Source: an uncultured Clostridia bacterium (GTDB lineage: Bacteria > Bacillota > Clostridia > Oscillospirales > Ruminococcaceae). Taken from it: DNA of 64,000 bases. The stretch is from assembly GCA_947630845.1 (NCBI GenBank), contig CANRJB010000013.1:1-64000 (forward strand), read 5' to 3'. The notes beneath the pieces are model-generated. The model did not search any database and had not been told where the DNA came from. It saw nothing but the letters and a program-made list of their open reading frames with translations. Of the stretch, positions 52,418-61,584 are shown in pieces (the stretch's first letter is position 1; the number at the start of each line of letters is the position of its first letter). A program made the translations under genes and the position numbers.

Positions 52418-54721
52418 TTACTTTACAGGCAGCTCGACCAGATCGATCACAGCACGCAGGATATTCAGACCATCATCCTGTTCAACTTGTCCGTCTCTGT
52501 TGACATCAGCATTGATAAGCCCCTGTGCTGAGATCTCTGAACCGATCATCAGGTATTTGTTCAGTGCGATCATATCGACCATCTGCACTGTGCCATTTTC
52601 GTCTACATCTCCATAGATAATGTCTGCTTCTCCGGAAGAAGGTACTTCGGAAGTCAGATCCTCTGTGGCAGCAGTCTCGGACACAGGTTCCGTAGATGTT
52701 GTCCCCTCAGACGGTTCTGTTGGCGTAGGTGCAACCTGCACAGGCGGCGCATTGCCATCTGCTTCTGTCCCGTCCGGCTCGATGCCGTAGTACAGCTCTC
52801 CGTCCACATAGATCGGAACATACTTGGAAACGACCGGATCTTCACTGCCAAGAATCTCCTGATTGGAAAAATCATTCTCCGCATCCCAACCGCTCCCATA
52901 GTCCGGGAATACAAATGCCAACAAGATCTCACACTGCTGCATCCCCGTTGAAACCGGAAGTACTGCTCTGCCGTCCGGGAGCGTCACTTCCACATAGTAG
53001 ATATCGCCGTCATAATGCTGGATACCGGAAATTTCTGCTGATGCGATCCCCTGTCCTGCATACATTGCTGACTGGTCACGGTCACAGCGGACTGCGACAT
53101 CCTCCGGCTTATACCCGGCAGCGATCACTTCGGACAGATCCATGTAGTACCGGAAAGACAGATTGTCCTGTACCCTTGCCGGCCATGCGGAGTGATTGGT
53201 AATTTTGAAGGAAAGTGTCATACCGGAGTCCGACGATGTTTTTCCGGTCGTCTCCACATAAAATTCCGGACCGTCATGTTCTTCTTTTTGTGGGAAGGAC
53301 GGGTCAGACTTGCCCCCGTATTCATCAAGCATCTTGCAGAGAATGGCAGTAAATCCGGCATTGTAGTCGGTCGCCACCTCATTGTTGATATAATTTCCCC
53401 GGTCATCTTCATAACTGCCGTCCTCATTCGGTCCGCCCACAAGCGCACCATAGAGAATATGACGGTTCTCATCCGGAATGTCAAGGTCATTCATCCATGA
53501 TGCATGTGCAGTTCTGTGGTGGGCATTACGGGGAGAATTTTCTCCATAGCCGACCACATAGCTCCGGTTATCAGGATTGACACCAAGCACATAATCGATC
53601 TGTTCTTTGTAAAACGTCTCATAGGCACTTGTATCCAGATTGCTCAGCACCGTATCCGATGCCACTGCTGCAATGAAAGCGGCAGTCTCTGCATATCGCA
53701 GACATCCCCATGTGGTTGACCAGCGGATGCCGCCGGGAAGCTGCTTGACATCTTTTGTCCAGTAGTCCACATGCTTCTTCACACGGTCAATATAGGTCTG
53801 ATCGCCGGTATTCTGTGCATAGAGCAACATGCCGCCCTGCATGGTATCATCCCAGCAGTGACCCCATGTATATTTCAGTTCGTCAGAACCAAGCTCCTTG
53901 TCAAGGTGTGGAATATAGGAAGTCGCCTTGTCAAGATAGCTCTGGTCGCCGGTCGCCTTATACAGCCAGTTCGATGCATAGAACAGCTCATCATAGAAAT
54001 GACTTGACCGGTAGAAGCCGGATGCATTGCTGTCATTATAGACAGTATCACTCTTTGATGCATCCGCAAGCTTGAAAATATTCTCCGCATGCTCCAGATA
54101 TCCCTCACGTCTGGAATCATCAATTCTGCCGTCAAGCGCACAGTATCCTGCTGCCAGTGCCGCAGCCATGCCGCCGAACACAGCAGAACAGCCCTCACTC
54201 GCTTCTAAGATCTGTCGTGCTTCCTCGTAGGATGTTCCGGAATCTGCCATGCCGTATTCATACAGCTCAACCGGTCCCCACCACGTGTGATCGATCGTAC
54301 CATTGCCGACCTGAAAAACAACCGTCTCTCCCCGGTCACAACTTGCGAGATAGTCCATGACATACGCAAGATTATTGACATAATTGTCTATCTCTCCCGA
54401 CTGCTCGACGCCATCCGGGTACTGGTAAAGACCCCACGCCAACATGGAGGCAGAATATGCCATAGGAAGGTTAAATTTGACATGGTCACCGGCATCGTAC
54501 CATCCGCCGTCCACTTCATCAATCGTCGTTGCATCTGCACGCCATTCCACACGATTCCATTCAGGCAGATGCCCTGCCTGCTGACATTCATAGAAATACA
54601 GGGACATCTGTAATGCCGATGCATAATCCGGATTCTCTGCTGCCTGCACCTGCGGAACGACAGGCAAGCTGGTCAGTGTCATAGCCGCTGCAAGCAGGAT
54701 TCCTGCTACTCTCTTTTTCAT
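52418..54721 (-). CDS. Dockerin-bearing GH9 cellulase with CBM3-like module
   Basis: 767 residues. Signal peptide (about 1-27), GH9 module (about 30-465) with GGWYDAGDHVKFNLPMAYS (Asp76, Asp79) and Glu448 in NNEVATDYNAGF, a CBM3c-like module (about 485-655), a Pro/Thr/Glu linker and a dockerin (about 705-765; DVDENGTVQMVD and DVNRDGQVEQDD). The dockerin is closely similar to that of the GH9 at 2166-4685, so both should bind the same cohesin type. AAAGGAG sets the start. It begins 14 bp after the coiled-coil gene stop, so it probably belongs to that operon. Confidence 0.94.
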   Translation of the reverse strand: MKKRVAGILLAAAMTLTSLPVVPQVQAAENPDYASALQMSLYFYECQQAGHLPEWNRVEWRADATTIDEVDGGWYDAGDHVKFNLPMAYSASMLAWGLYQYPDGVEQSGEIDNYVNNLAYVMDYLASCDRGETVVFQVGNGTIDHTWWGPVELYEYGMADSGTSYEEARQILEASEGCSAVFGGMAAALAAGYCALDGRIDDSRREGYLEHAENIFKLADASKSDTVYNDSNASGFYRSSHFYDELFYASNWLYKATGDQSYLDKATSYIPHLDKELGSDELKYTWGHCWDDTMQGGMLLYAQNTGDQTYIDRVKKHVDYWTKDVKQLPGGIRWSTTWGCLRYAETAAFIAAVASDTVLSNLDTSAYETFYKEQIDYVLGVNPDNRSYVVGYGENSPRNAHHRTAHASWMNDLDIPDENRHILYGALVGGPNEDGSYEDDRGNYINNEVATDYNAGFTAILCKMLDEYGGKSDPSFPQKEEHDGPEFYVETTGKTSSDSGMTLSFKITNHSAWPARVQDNLSFRYYMDLSEVIAAGYKPEDVAVRCDRDQSAMYAGQGIASAEISGIQHYDGDIYYVEVTLPDGRAVLPVSTGMQQCEILLAFVFPDYGSGWDAENDFSNQEILGSEDPVVSKYVPIYVDGELYYGIEPDGTEADGNAPPVQVAPTPTEPSEGTTSTEPVSETAATEDLTSEVPSSGEADIIYGDVDENGTVQMVDMIALNKYLMIGSEISAQGLINADVNRDGQVEQDDGLNILRAVIDLVELPVK

Positions 54722-54735
54722 GCCCTGCTCCTTTC

Positions 54736-57183
54736 TTATCCCTTCTGGACGAGTTTCAGTCTACCTTTCTGGAGTATCACATAGCCATCTTTCGGGCGTT
54801 CCGGCTCTTTTACCTTTGCCGGCTCAATTGCACCGAGTACATATTTTCCGCCCGGATGATCCAGACCGTAGATAGTAAATGCTGTATCCAGATTCTGAAT
54901 ATTCTTTGCAGACTCGCCGCCCTGCCCGAAACTCCTGAAGAAATAGGGGTTCGGGAACACCTTTTTGTCAACGAGTACAAAATATGCCTTTTTCTTGGGC
55001 GCACCCTGCACCAACCGTTCTGTGCCGTCATCAAGGTTGAGCTTGACAGCAAGGAATTTCGGCTTGAGCTTATCCAGTCCCTTGGAGGAAGTTGCTGTAT
55101 GCAGATCATGGAGTGAACCTGTGAAATCCTCTGTCGGCGCAATCGTCGCTGCCTTTTCCACAGATGCCAGTATTTCTTCCTGCTTGAAGGACTTGATCTC
55201 CTCATATGTAAGTTCTTCGGTTGCAGCCTCTTCCTTCTTCACTTCGGCAGATCCGACCTCTTCTACAGGAGTTTCTTCTGATGAAGGAGTTTCCTCTGCT
55301 TTTTCCTCTGGTTCGGACGGTTTTTCCTCTGCCTTCTTCTCCGGTTCGGATGGCTTTTCCTCTGCCTTCTTCTCCGGTTCGGATGGTTTTTCCTCTGCCT
55401 TCTTCTCCGGTGCGGATGGTTTTTCCTCTGCCTTCTTCTCTGGTTCGGATGGTTTTTCCTCTGCCTTCTTTTCCGGTTTAGATGGTTTTTCCTCTGCTTT
55501 CTTTTCCGGTGCAGACGGCTTTTCCTCTGCCTTCTTTTCCGGTGCAGACGGCTTTTCCTCTGCCTTCTTTTCCGGTGCAGACGGCTTTTCCTCTGCCTTC
55601 TTTTCCGGTGCAGATGATTGGACACTGAAGCTGCGGAGTGTCTCCAACTCCTCTTCCAACGCCTTCTTCTGGGCAACAAGCTGATCCTTCTCCTCAGCAA
55701 GCCGCTGCTTTTCCGTGGCGAGTTCGGAATTCTTAGCTTTCATCTCCGAATGCGCATCATTCATCTTCTTCTGCTCTGCCCTTGCCTCTTCCAGTTCCCT
55801 TGCAAGGCTGTCATTCTTCGATTCCATCTCCGAACGCACGCTGAGCATCTGCTGACGATCTGTTTCTGCCTGTATCAGCTTTCTGGACAGTTCAGCATTT
55901 CTGGATTCCATCTCGGAATGTGCATCTGCGATCTTCCGATGCTCCGCCTTGACCTTTTCCAACTCCTTGGCAAGATCGGCATTCTGGGCTACCATGTCAA
56001 ACTGCATGTCCGTCATCTTCTGCCGTTCAACCTTTGCCTCTTCCAGTGCATCCGTCATCTGCTGCTTTTCAGCCTTGAGCTGCGCAATGGTTTTTGCTGT
56101 TTCATCATCATTCTGGAGCGCATTCAACTCCCGCTGCAAAGCCGCATTGGTGGTTTCCAGTTCTTGCTGTTGGTTCTTCAGGTTCGCATTCTCTGCTTCC
56201 AATTCAGAGATCTGCTGCATGATCCTGTCCTTCCCGTTTCCGACAGGTGCAGAACCGCCCACGGATGGCATATTCTTCCCTCTCCTGCGCATCTCATCGT
56301 CAGTGAGAGCTGTGCTCTTTTCATTACGTCTGCGGGCTTTTTCATCGACCTTCGGAGCAGCCGCAACCTGCTGCTGGTGCTGATTCTTCTCTACCTCCAG
56401 CCTTGCGAGCTTGCTGGCAAGGGTCTTTTTCTCCGCTTCAAGCTTATCATACGCCTTCTTCAAACGCTGATTCTCTGTCTCCATACTGGTAAGCCTGACG
56501 ATCCTTGCTTCCATTTCCTTGGCTTTTTTCGTCTGTTCTTCCTTTGCCATCCGTTGGAGATCGTGCTTCTTCTTCCATTCAGCACACTCTTTTTCCAACT
56601 GCTGCTTTTCCACAGCCCAATTCCCCTGTCCGGCAGCACTTGCGGCAAGTGTCTGGTACTGCTTTTGCAGATTGGAATAATTCTCTAAAATCTGCCGACG
56701 TTCTGACTCCCAGCCCTGCATGACATTCTGCTGCTGCTGACGAAGCTGCATCAGCTCCGTCGTAAGACGGCTCTTCTCCGCAGTCCATGTCTTTTTTTCT
56801 TCGCTCAGGGCAGATGCCGCCTTTTTCAAGCCATCCCGTTCAGAAGTCAGCTTTTGTTTTTCCTTCTCCCATCCCGGGTCTACAGTCGCTGCTGCAGCCG
56901 GCGCAGCACTGCGCAGCCGAAGATTCTCTGTTTCCAGTTTTCTGACCTCTGCCTCAGCCTTTTTACGCTTTTCTTCATTATTCTTATTCTTTTCACGAAT
57001 CAGACTCAGCAGCTCACGCAGTTCCTCCTCATGCTCTCTGGCATTATCCAGATCCTGCTGCATGCGTTCTGCATTTTCTCCGACGTTGGCAAGTGAAAGT
57101 ACTCTGTCTAAGATCTGTAGCTGTGTCTCTCTGTCCCGTCCCTCAAAAAGTGCCAGAAACTCTGTACTGTTTGTCGTTATCAT
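54736..57183 (-). CDS. Large coiled-coil protein with 11-residue repeats and unknown C-terminal domain
   Basis: 815 residues without signal peptide or membrane helix. Residues about 20-505 are heptad-rich Gln/Glu/Lys coiled coil. Then ten 11-residue units of the form SAPEKKAEEKP (about 524-633) and a C-terminal globular region (about 660-815) with RLVQGAPKKKAYFVLVDKK and NPYFFRSFGQGGES that I cannot assign. Probably a cytosolic filament or scaffold protein (inference). ATGA overlap with the upstream NagZ-like gene couples the two, and the GH9-dockerin gene follows. Confidence 0.85.
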   Translation of the reverse strand: MITTNSTEFLALFEGRDRETQLQILDRVLSLANVGENAERMQQDLDNAREHEEELRELLSLIREKNKNNEEKRKKAEAEVRKLETENLRLRSAAPAAAATVDPGWEKEKQKLTSERDGLKKAASALSEEKKTWTAEKSRLTTELMQLRQQQQNVMQGWESERRQILENYSNLQKQYQTLAASAAGQGNWAVEKQQLEKECAEWKKKHDLQRMAKEEQTKKAKEMEARIVRLTSMETENQRLKKAYDKLEAEKKTLASKLARLEVEKNQHQQQVAAAPKVDEKARRRNEKSTALTDDEMRRRGKNMPSVGGSAPVGNGKDRIMQQISELEAENANLKNQQQELETTNAALQRELNALQNDDETAKTIAQLKAEKQQMTDALEEAKVERQKMTDMQFDMVAQNADLAKELEKVKAEHRKIADAHSEMESRNAELSRKLIQAETDRQQMLSVRSEMESKNDSLARELEEARAEQKKMNDAHSEMKAKNSELATEKQRLAEEKDQLVAQKKALEEELETLRSFSVQSSAPEKKAEEKPSAPEKKAEEKPSAPEKKAEEKPSAPEKKAEEKPSKPEKKAEEKPSEPEKKAEEKPSAPEKKAEEKPSEPEKKAEEKPSEPEKKAEEKPSEPEEKAEETPSSEETPVEEVGSAEVKKEEAATEELTYEEIKSFKQEEILASVEKAATIAPTEDFTGSLHDLHTATSSKGLDKLKPKFLAVKLNLDDGTERLVQGAPKKKAYFVLVDKKVFPNPYFFRSFGQGGESAKNIQNLDTAFTIYGLDHPGGKYVLGAIEPAKVKEPERPKDGYVILQKGRLKLVQKG
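55285..55614 (-). repeat. Ten tandem 33-bp coding repeats
   Basis: Exactly 330 bp, ten units of 33 bp, each encoding S-x-P-E-K-K-A-E-E-K-P with x = Ala, Glu or Lys; the last unit has diverged (EEKAEETP). Units differ mainly at third codon positions. It lies in frame within the coiled-coil gene, so unit number can change without frameshift. Confidence 0.95.
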
Positions 57184-58541
57184 TCTACATTCTCCTCTCC
57201 GGATGTAATTTTGTCCAACAACCCGTGTTTCTCCTTTGCAGTCAGGATCCTCTTGACGCTTTCATCGATCCTTGACTCCGGAATCTCTCCCTGCTGCACG
57301 GCATCATACACACCTTGATATGCTGCATGCAGATCTGTCGGCATCAGTACGATATCCACACCTGCGCTGATAGCAAGTCTCGCTGCCTCTCCCGGAGAAT
57401 AGCTGCCGGAAATCGTGTTCATATTATGCGCATCTGTCACAACCACACCATCATATCCCAATTCATCACGCAGCCAGTACGTAACAACGACCTCTGACAG
57501 GTCGGAAGGCAGATCATCCCCTGCGCAGCTCATGATGTGGTGTCCCACCATCACAAAATCCGCACCGGCATCAATGCCGCCCTGAAATCCTACAAACTCC
57601 TCTGCCACAAGCTGTTCATGGGTACGCTCTATGTAAGTCGTTACATCGTTATGCGTGTTGCCGTTTTCAGCACCCAGACCGGGGAAATGTTTGAGCGTTG
57701 CGCTGACCTGCCCTGTACTCTGAATGCCTCGCACCATCGAACCGACCATCTCGGATACGACCTCCGGATCGTCGCTGAAAATGCGGTCGCCAAGTTCATT
57801 GTTCGGGTCGATGTTTACGTCTGCCACTGGTGCAAAGTCAAGGTTGAATCCAAACTGTGCAATATCCGATGCAATGTCTGCACCAATATTATAGACCCTG
57901 TCAGTATCACCCTGTGCGCCGTAAGTCTGCATGGGGCTGTAGGCAGTCGTCCCAAGCTTGTCAGCAACACGGGCAACCAGTCCGCCTTCCTCATCTACAG
58001 CGATCCAGAGTCCGACATTTCCATTTTCTGCCATGCAGTCCTGCGCAGCAGAGATCATTTGCTTAGTCTGCTCACTGCTTTCCAGATTCTGTGAGAAATA
58101 GATGATACCGCCCACGGGCATAGAAGTCAATGCATTGCGTGTGGTATCGCCTGTTTCCGTCACACAGGACACGGCATTGTCCACGAGCACCTCCGGAGTG
58201 ACGATGAACATCTGGTATATTTTTTCCTCAAGCGTCATCTCTGCCAACTTCTGTTCCACAGCCGCACTTGCTGTATCCGGCACCAGCGGTGCAGTTTCCA
58301 CAAACAGTGTCTCCGGTTCCTGCACTGCTTCTGACGGCAGCTCTGCCAATGCATTCGTTTCCATCAGAGAATCGGCATTTTCCGTTCCGGCACTGCCGGA
58401 GACTGCCATCGTATCATCCGAACGGCTGAAATGCTTTGTGCCGACCGCTACTGCCAGAATGCCAATGCTGAGTACCAAGATCACGATCACGATCACAACA
58501 TCACCTGTCGTAATACCATACCTTTTCATAAAGTTCTTCAT
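57180..58541 (-). CDS. NagZ-like GH3 beta-N-acetylhexosaminidase, membrane-anchored
   Basis: 453 residues. One N-terminal membrane helix (about 13-33), a spacer, and a GH3 barrel (about 95-445). Visible: GGIIYFSQNL, WIAVDEEGGLVARV, KHFPGLGAENGNTHNDVT (the NagZ K-H...D-x-H/N-type catalytic loop) and nucleophile Asp370 in GVVVTDAHNMN. NagZ enzymes remove N-acetylglucosamine from muropeptides. GGAGAAG precedes the ATG. First gene of the group with the coiled-coil and GH9 genes, behind a promoter and leader hairpin. Confidence 0.9.
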   Translation of the reverse strand: MKNFMKRYGITTGDVVIVIVILVLSIGILAVAVGTKHFSRSDDTMAVSGSAGTENADSLMETNALAELPSEAVQEPETLFVETAPLVPDTASAAVEQKLAEMTLEEKIYQMFIVTPEVLVDNAVSCVTETGDTTRNALTSMPVGGIIYFSQNLESSEQTKQMISAAQDCMAENGNVGLWIAVDEEGGLVARVADKLGTTAYSPMQTYGAQGDTDRVYNIGADIASDIAQFGFNLDFAPVADVNIDPNNELGDRIFSDDPEVVSEMVGSMVRGIQSTGQVSATLKHFPGLGAENGNTHNDVTTYIERTHEQLVAEEFVGFQGGIDAGADFVMVGHHIMSCAGDDLPSDLSEVVVTYWLRDELGYDGVVVTDAHNMNTISGSYSPGEAARLAISAGVDIVLMPTDLHAAYQGVYDAVQQGEIPESRIDESVKRILTAKEKHGLLDKITSGEENVE

Positions 58542-58569
58542 CTGAACTCTTCTCCGTTTCTTTTATTCT

Positions 58570-58614
58570 CAAAAAAAGCACAGCTCATCTTTTCTCTCGA
58601 CCCTGAGCCGTGCT
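58570..58614 (-). terminator. Leader terminator (attenuator-like) before the NagZ-like gene
   Basis: On the minus strand AGCACGGCTCA (58604-58614) pairs with TGAGCTGTGCT (58577-58587), 10 of 11 positions, and is followed by seven T (58571-58577). No gene lies upstream on this strand, only the gene's own promoter, so the stem sits inside the leader and can stop transcription before the start codon. Confidence 0.7.
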
Positions 58615-58649
58615 GCGGTTTCAGGAATGCCCAAAAACCGATCATATAC

Positions 58650-58678
58650 ATTCTAACATATTTTGTGCAGAATGTCAA
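58650..58678 (-). promoter_or_regulatory. Promoter of the NagZ-like/coiled-coil/GH9 group
   Basis: TTGACA (58673-58678) and TAGAAT (58650-58655) on the minus strand, 17-bp spacer, extended TGT. The leader is about 100 nt. Confidence 0.85.
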
Positions 58679-58736
58679 GAGATTTTTGACTGAAACGGAA
58701 AATTTAAGGCAGAAATGTTGTTTCTGTCTGTCAGAA

Positions 58737-58765
58737 TTGACAGAGGTGCAGATATGTGGTATAAT
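58737..58765 (+). promoter_or_regulatory. Promoter of the diguanylate cyclase gene
   Basis: Perfect TTGACA (58737-58742) and TATAAT (58760-58765), 17-bp spacer, extended TGG. It is divergent from the NagZ-group promoter, with 58 bp between the two -35 boxes. Confidence 0.9.
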
Positions 58766-58811
58766 AAACTTGTATTTTGCTATGGAAATCATTTCTAAGG
58801 GGGTAATAGCA

Positions 58812-60044
58812 ATGACAGCAAAAAAAATGCTTTTGCTGGTAATACAAGATCCTGAGATCCGTGCAGAGCTGCGGGAAATGTTGCAGGATCACTACTATAT
58901 TTCAGAAAACGACGATCTCCATGCAGCCATGCAATTTCTGAATGATGGTCACATTCCGGTGGATGCAGTTGTGCTTGCTTCGGAGGATGATGCTGCTGTG
59001 GAATTGATGTGCATGCTGCGGGATAATGCCAAATTTAATATGACGGCTCTGCTGCTTGTAACCAGACAGAACGTTACCGAAAGGGAGCTGTCCTTGTTGG
59101 AAATGGGAGCGGTGGATTGCCTGCAAATGCCATTTCAGAAAAAACTTGTGATGCACCGTATTGACAATGCAATACGGTTTAAGGATTCTGTGACATATGA
59201 GGAAATGGAGTCTATTCTGCGTGCGCTTCCCTCGAATATTTACATGAAGGATGTACAGGGACGTTATATCTTTTGCACGCACTATTGGCATCATCTTCAC
59301 CATGCAGACGAGCCGGGCTGGACAGTGCGTGGAAAAACAGATGTGGAAATACGCAAGGACAAGGAAAATGCAGAAGCTGCATTGCAGGCTGATCTGGAGC
59401 TGCTGAAAAGCGGCAAGCCGTCTGCCTATACAATTGAGATCAATTCAGATGGAATCCAAGAATTTTTTGAGATCATAAAGCATCCTATCCGAAATCAGCA
59501 TGGTGCCATTACTGGTATTATAGGGCTGATCAACAATGTGACTGAATATGAGCAGATGAAACGTGCCCTCGAAAAGCAGCTTCACACGGATGAAATGACC
59601 GGTCTGTACAGCAGAAGTTATTTTGAAGAATTTCTGCGGGAAATACAAAAAGAAGAACATAAAAAAGATTTTCCGTTGTGTATTATTTCTGCCGATTGTG
59701 ACGGACTGAAAAGTGTCAACGATGTCTATGGGCATCTGGCAGGTGATCAGTATATCCGGATGGCTGCAATGCTCTTTCGCATGATACTGCCCGATACGAG
59801 TTATGTGTTCCGGACAGGGGGAGATGAATTTGTAATACTATTGCCGAGATGTAATCAGAGATCCGGTAATTTGTACATTCAGAAAATGCGGGAACAGGCA
59901 GGGCTGTTTCAGATCAAGGAGCATACGCTGAGTATCAGCTTTGGTCTTGCAATGTGGACGGATAGCGCCCTTCCTGCTACCATTTGTCTTGCTGAATCTG
60001 ACAGGAATATGTACGCTGAAAAAAAAAGTAAAAAAAACGCATAG
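58812..60044 (+). CDS. Diguanylate cyclase with degenerate receiver and PAS domain
   Basis: 410 residues. A receiver-like domain (about 5-120) lacks the phospho-acceptor: the expected Asp strand reads VVLASEDDA. A PAS-like domain follows (about 135-250; LPSNIYMKDVQGRYIF), then GGDEF (about 255-408) with DEMTGLYSRSYFEEFL and an intact RTGGDEFVILL. The RxxD inhibitory site is absent at its usual place. It makes cyclic di-GMP from GTP in the cytosol, probably steered by the PAS domain. AAGGGGG precedes the ATG at 58812. Monocistronic. Confidence 0.9.
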   Translation: MTAKKMLLLVIQDPEIRAELREMLQDHYYISENDDLHAAMQFLNDGHIPVDAVVLASEDDAAVELMCMLRDNAKFNMTALLLVTRQNVTERELSLLEMGAVDCLQMPFQKKLVMHRIDNAIRFKDSVTYEEMESILRALPSNIYMKDVQGRYIFCTHYWHHLHHADEPGWTVRGKTDVEIRKDKENAEAALQADLELLKSGKPSAYTIEINSDGIQEFFEIIKHPIRNQHGAITGIIGLINNVTEYEQMKRALEKQLHTDEMTGLYSRSYFEEFLREIQKEEHKKDFPLCIISADCDGLKSVNDVYGHLAGDQYIRMAAMLFRMILPDTSYVFRTGGDEFVILLPRCNQRSGNLYIQKMREQAGLFQIKEHTLSISFGLAMWTDSALPATICLAESDRNMYAEKKSKKNA

Positions 60045-60075
60045 GCTTTAATGCCCTGTACCGTCTATGATCGCA

Positions 60076-60117
60076 ATCACGCTATTGACTAAGTCAATAG
60101 CGTGATAGTGTTTTCTT
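60076..60117 (+). terminator. Intrinsic terminator of the diguanylate cyclase gene
   Basis: A perfect 14-bp stem ATCACGCTATTGAC (60076-60089) with its complement (60093-60106), 3-nt loop, followed by AGTGTTTTC. Confidence 0.88.
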
Positions 60118-60196
60118 ATTGAGATTCATGCGTTTTGTCCGGGGACATAGCAACCATAAGGGTTACCCTTGAAACCAACATGTCTATGGAAAAGAC

Positions 60197-60964
60197 TTAC
60201 TTTTTTTCTTTCACAATACTGGAAAGGTCTTTGATGACCTCTCCTGCAATAATCAATCCCACAACAGAGGGAACAAACGCATTTGAACCCGGTATATCCC
60301 GGCGCACTGTACATTTTCGTGCTGTTCCGGGCGGACAGATACAGTGATCCCGGCAGGATATCGACATATCTTCAACTGGGCGGAGAGGTTTTTCCTCTGA
60401 GTATACGACTTTCAGATCAGCGATCCCCAGCTTTCTCAATTCATGCCGCATGACCTTTGCCAATGGGCAGACGCTTGTGGCATAAATATCAGCAACACGA
60501 AATGCAGTCGGGTCGAGCTTATTTCCTGCGCCCATAGAAGAGATCACCGGTATCTGCAATGCTTTTGCACGTCTGATGATCTCCAGCTTCCCTGTTACGG
60601 TATCAATCGCATCAATGATATAGTCATATTGTGTAAAATCAAATTGTTCTGCCGTATCAGGCATATAGAAGCATTTGTATGTGTGTACCTGAATTGATGG
60701 GTCAATGGCATGAATACGTTCTTCGGCAACATCAACTTTATACTTACCTACTGTCTGCCGTGTTGCTATAATTTGACGATTCAGATTAGTAAGACAGATC
60801 TTGTCATCGTCGATCAGATCCAGTGTACCTATTCCACTCCTTGCGAGAGCCTCCACAGCATATCCGCCAACACCGCCGATTCCAAAGACCGCAACCCTGC
60901 TTGCATGCAGGCGTTCCATCGCTTCTTTACCAAATAATAATTCCGTTCTTGCATATTGATCCAT
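60197..60964 (-). CDS. tcdA: tRNA threonylcarbamoyladenosine dehydratase
   Basis: 255 residues of the ThiF/E1-like family. Visible: VAVFGIGGVGGYAVEALARS (ATP/glycine motif), NLNRQI, DAIDTVTGKLEII and SNAFVPSVVGLIIAGEVIKD. It converts t6A to the cyclic form ct6A at position 37 of ANN-decoding tRNAs. The ATG at 60964 has AAGGG upstream. It has its own consensus promoter and a leader of about 130 nt. Confidence 0.93.
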   Translation of the reverse strand: MDQYARTELLFGKEAMERLHASRVAVFGIGGVGGYAVEALARSGIGTLDLIDDDKICLTNLNRQIIATRQTVGKYKVDVAEERIHAIDPSIQVHTYKCFYMPDTAEQFDFTQYDYIIDAIDTVTGKLEIIRRAKALQIPVISSMGAGNKLDPTAFRVADIYATSVCPLAKVMRHELRKLGIADLKVVYSEEKPLRPVEDMSISCRDHCICPPGTARKCTVRRDIPGSNAFVPSVVGLIIAGEVIKDLSSIVKEKK

Positions 60965-61104
60965 ATCTTTGCCCTTACCTGCCTTTTTGGAATGAAAACA
61001 ACACCCTCAATTTGACTGAACCTGTGAAGCAGACATTTCTATCATCCTATCGGGGATGTGTGTTTTTTCATCTCTTATGTATACATACCTATTTTATATG
61101 TTTC

Positions 61105-61133
61105 ATTATATCACTTCAACAGGCTTTTGTCAA
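61105..61133 (-). promoter_or_regulatory. Promoter of tcdA
   Basis: TTGACA (61128-61133) and TATAAT (61105-61110) on the minus strand, 17-bp spacer, extended TGA. The stretch 61134-61382 upstream is AT-rich and shows no gene. Confidence 0.85.
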
Positions 61134-61382
61134 GAACCTTGAAAATGGCTGCCCGTTAAAACATATTTTTATCACCAGCTTTTCATAGTATACCGCCACT
61201 CTATAATCAGGCACCGCACTTTACGCAAACAACAATATTTTAATGAACAAGCTGGTTTTTCAGGAGCGAGCAGATACAGACCGCAATGCTCTATTGATTT
61301 AAGCTGAGAATAATTCAAGTCTCATTTTGCTTTATATATGGTCTTAATGGTAATCATATACAAAAGAAACCTCAAAAAAAGC

Positions 61383-61411
61383 TTGACATTTTCTTGAGTT
61401 TGTGGTATAAT
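61383..61411 (+). promoter_or_regulatory. Promoter of tRNA-Ser
   Basis: Perfect TTGACA (61383-61388) and TATAAT (61406-61411), 17-bp spacer, extended TGG, about 30 bp before the tRNA. Confidence 0.9.
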
Positions 61412-61442
61412 GAAAAAGTAAGAGACAGGTTTACTATTATAT

Positions 61443-61536
61443 GGAGCGATATCGAAGTGGTCATAACGAGAACGACTCGAAATCGTTTGATCGGTGATGA
61501 GCCGGTCCGTGGGTTCGAATCCCACTCGCTCCGCCA
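61443..61536 (+). tRNA. tRNA-Ser (anticodon CGA)
   Basis: 94 nt including an encoded CCA. Acceptor arms GGAGCGA and TCGCTCC pair fully, the discriminator is G, the anticodon stem AACGA/TCGTT closes the loop CTCGAAA (anticodon CGA), a long variable arm follows (class II), and GGTTCGAATCC forms the T arm. It reads UCG codons. Own promoter and terminator. Confidence 0.95.
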
Positions 61537-61541
61537 CATCA

Positions 61542-61584
61542 GCACCCTGATTTTGATACAAAGTTAGGGTGCATTTTATTTTTT
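61542..61584 (+). terminator. Terminator of tRNA-Ser
   Basis: GCACCCT (61542-61548) pairs with AGGGTGC (61566-61572), with partial pairing inside, followed by ATTTTATTTTTT. Confidence 0.88.

Noticed and set aside
50379..52420. Cobalamin riboswitch in front of the biosynthetic operon
   Set aside because: No B12 box or aptamer arms were found between 52281 and 52417; only a terminator-like hairpin is present, and the space is too short for an aptamer.
55285..55614. Regular 33-bp repeats, considered as a CRISPR array
   Set aside because: Units are contiguous without spacers and stay in frame in a coding gene.
55618..56688. Hydrophobic open frame of 356 codons opposite the coiled-coil gene
   Set aside because: Arises from the antisense of Glu/Lys/Gln-rich codons, which gives Leu/Phe-rich nonsense.
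61322..61561. 79-codon open frame on the minus strand across the tRNA
   Set aside because: It is the antisense of tRNA-Ser, a well-known false protein call carrying the GFEPT signature.
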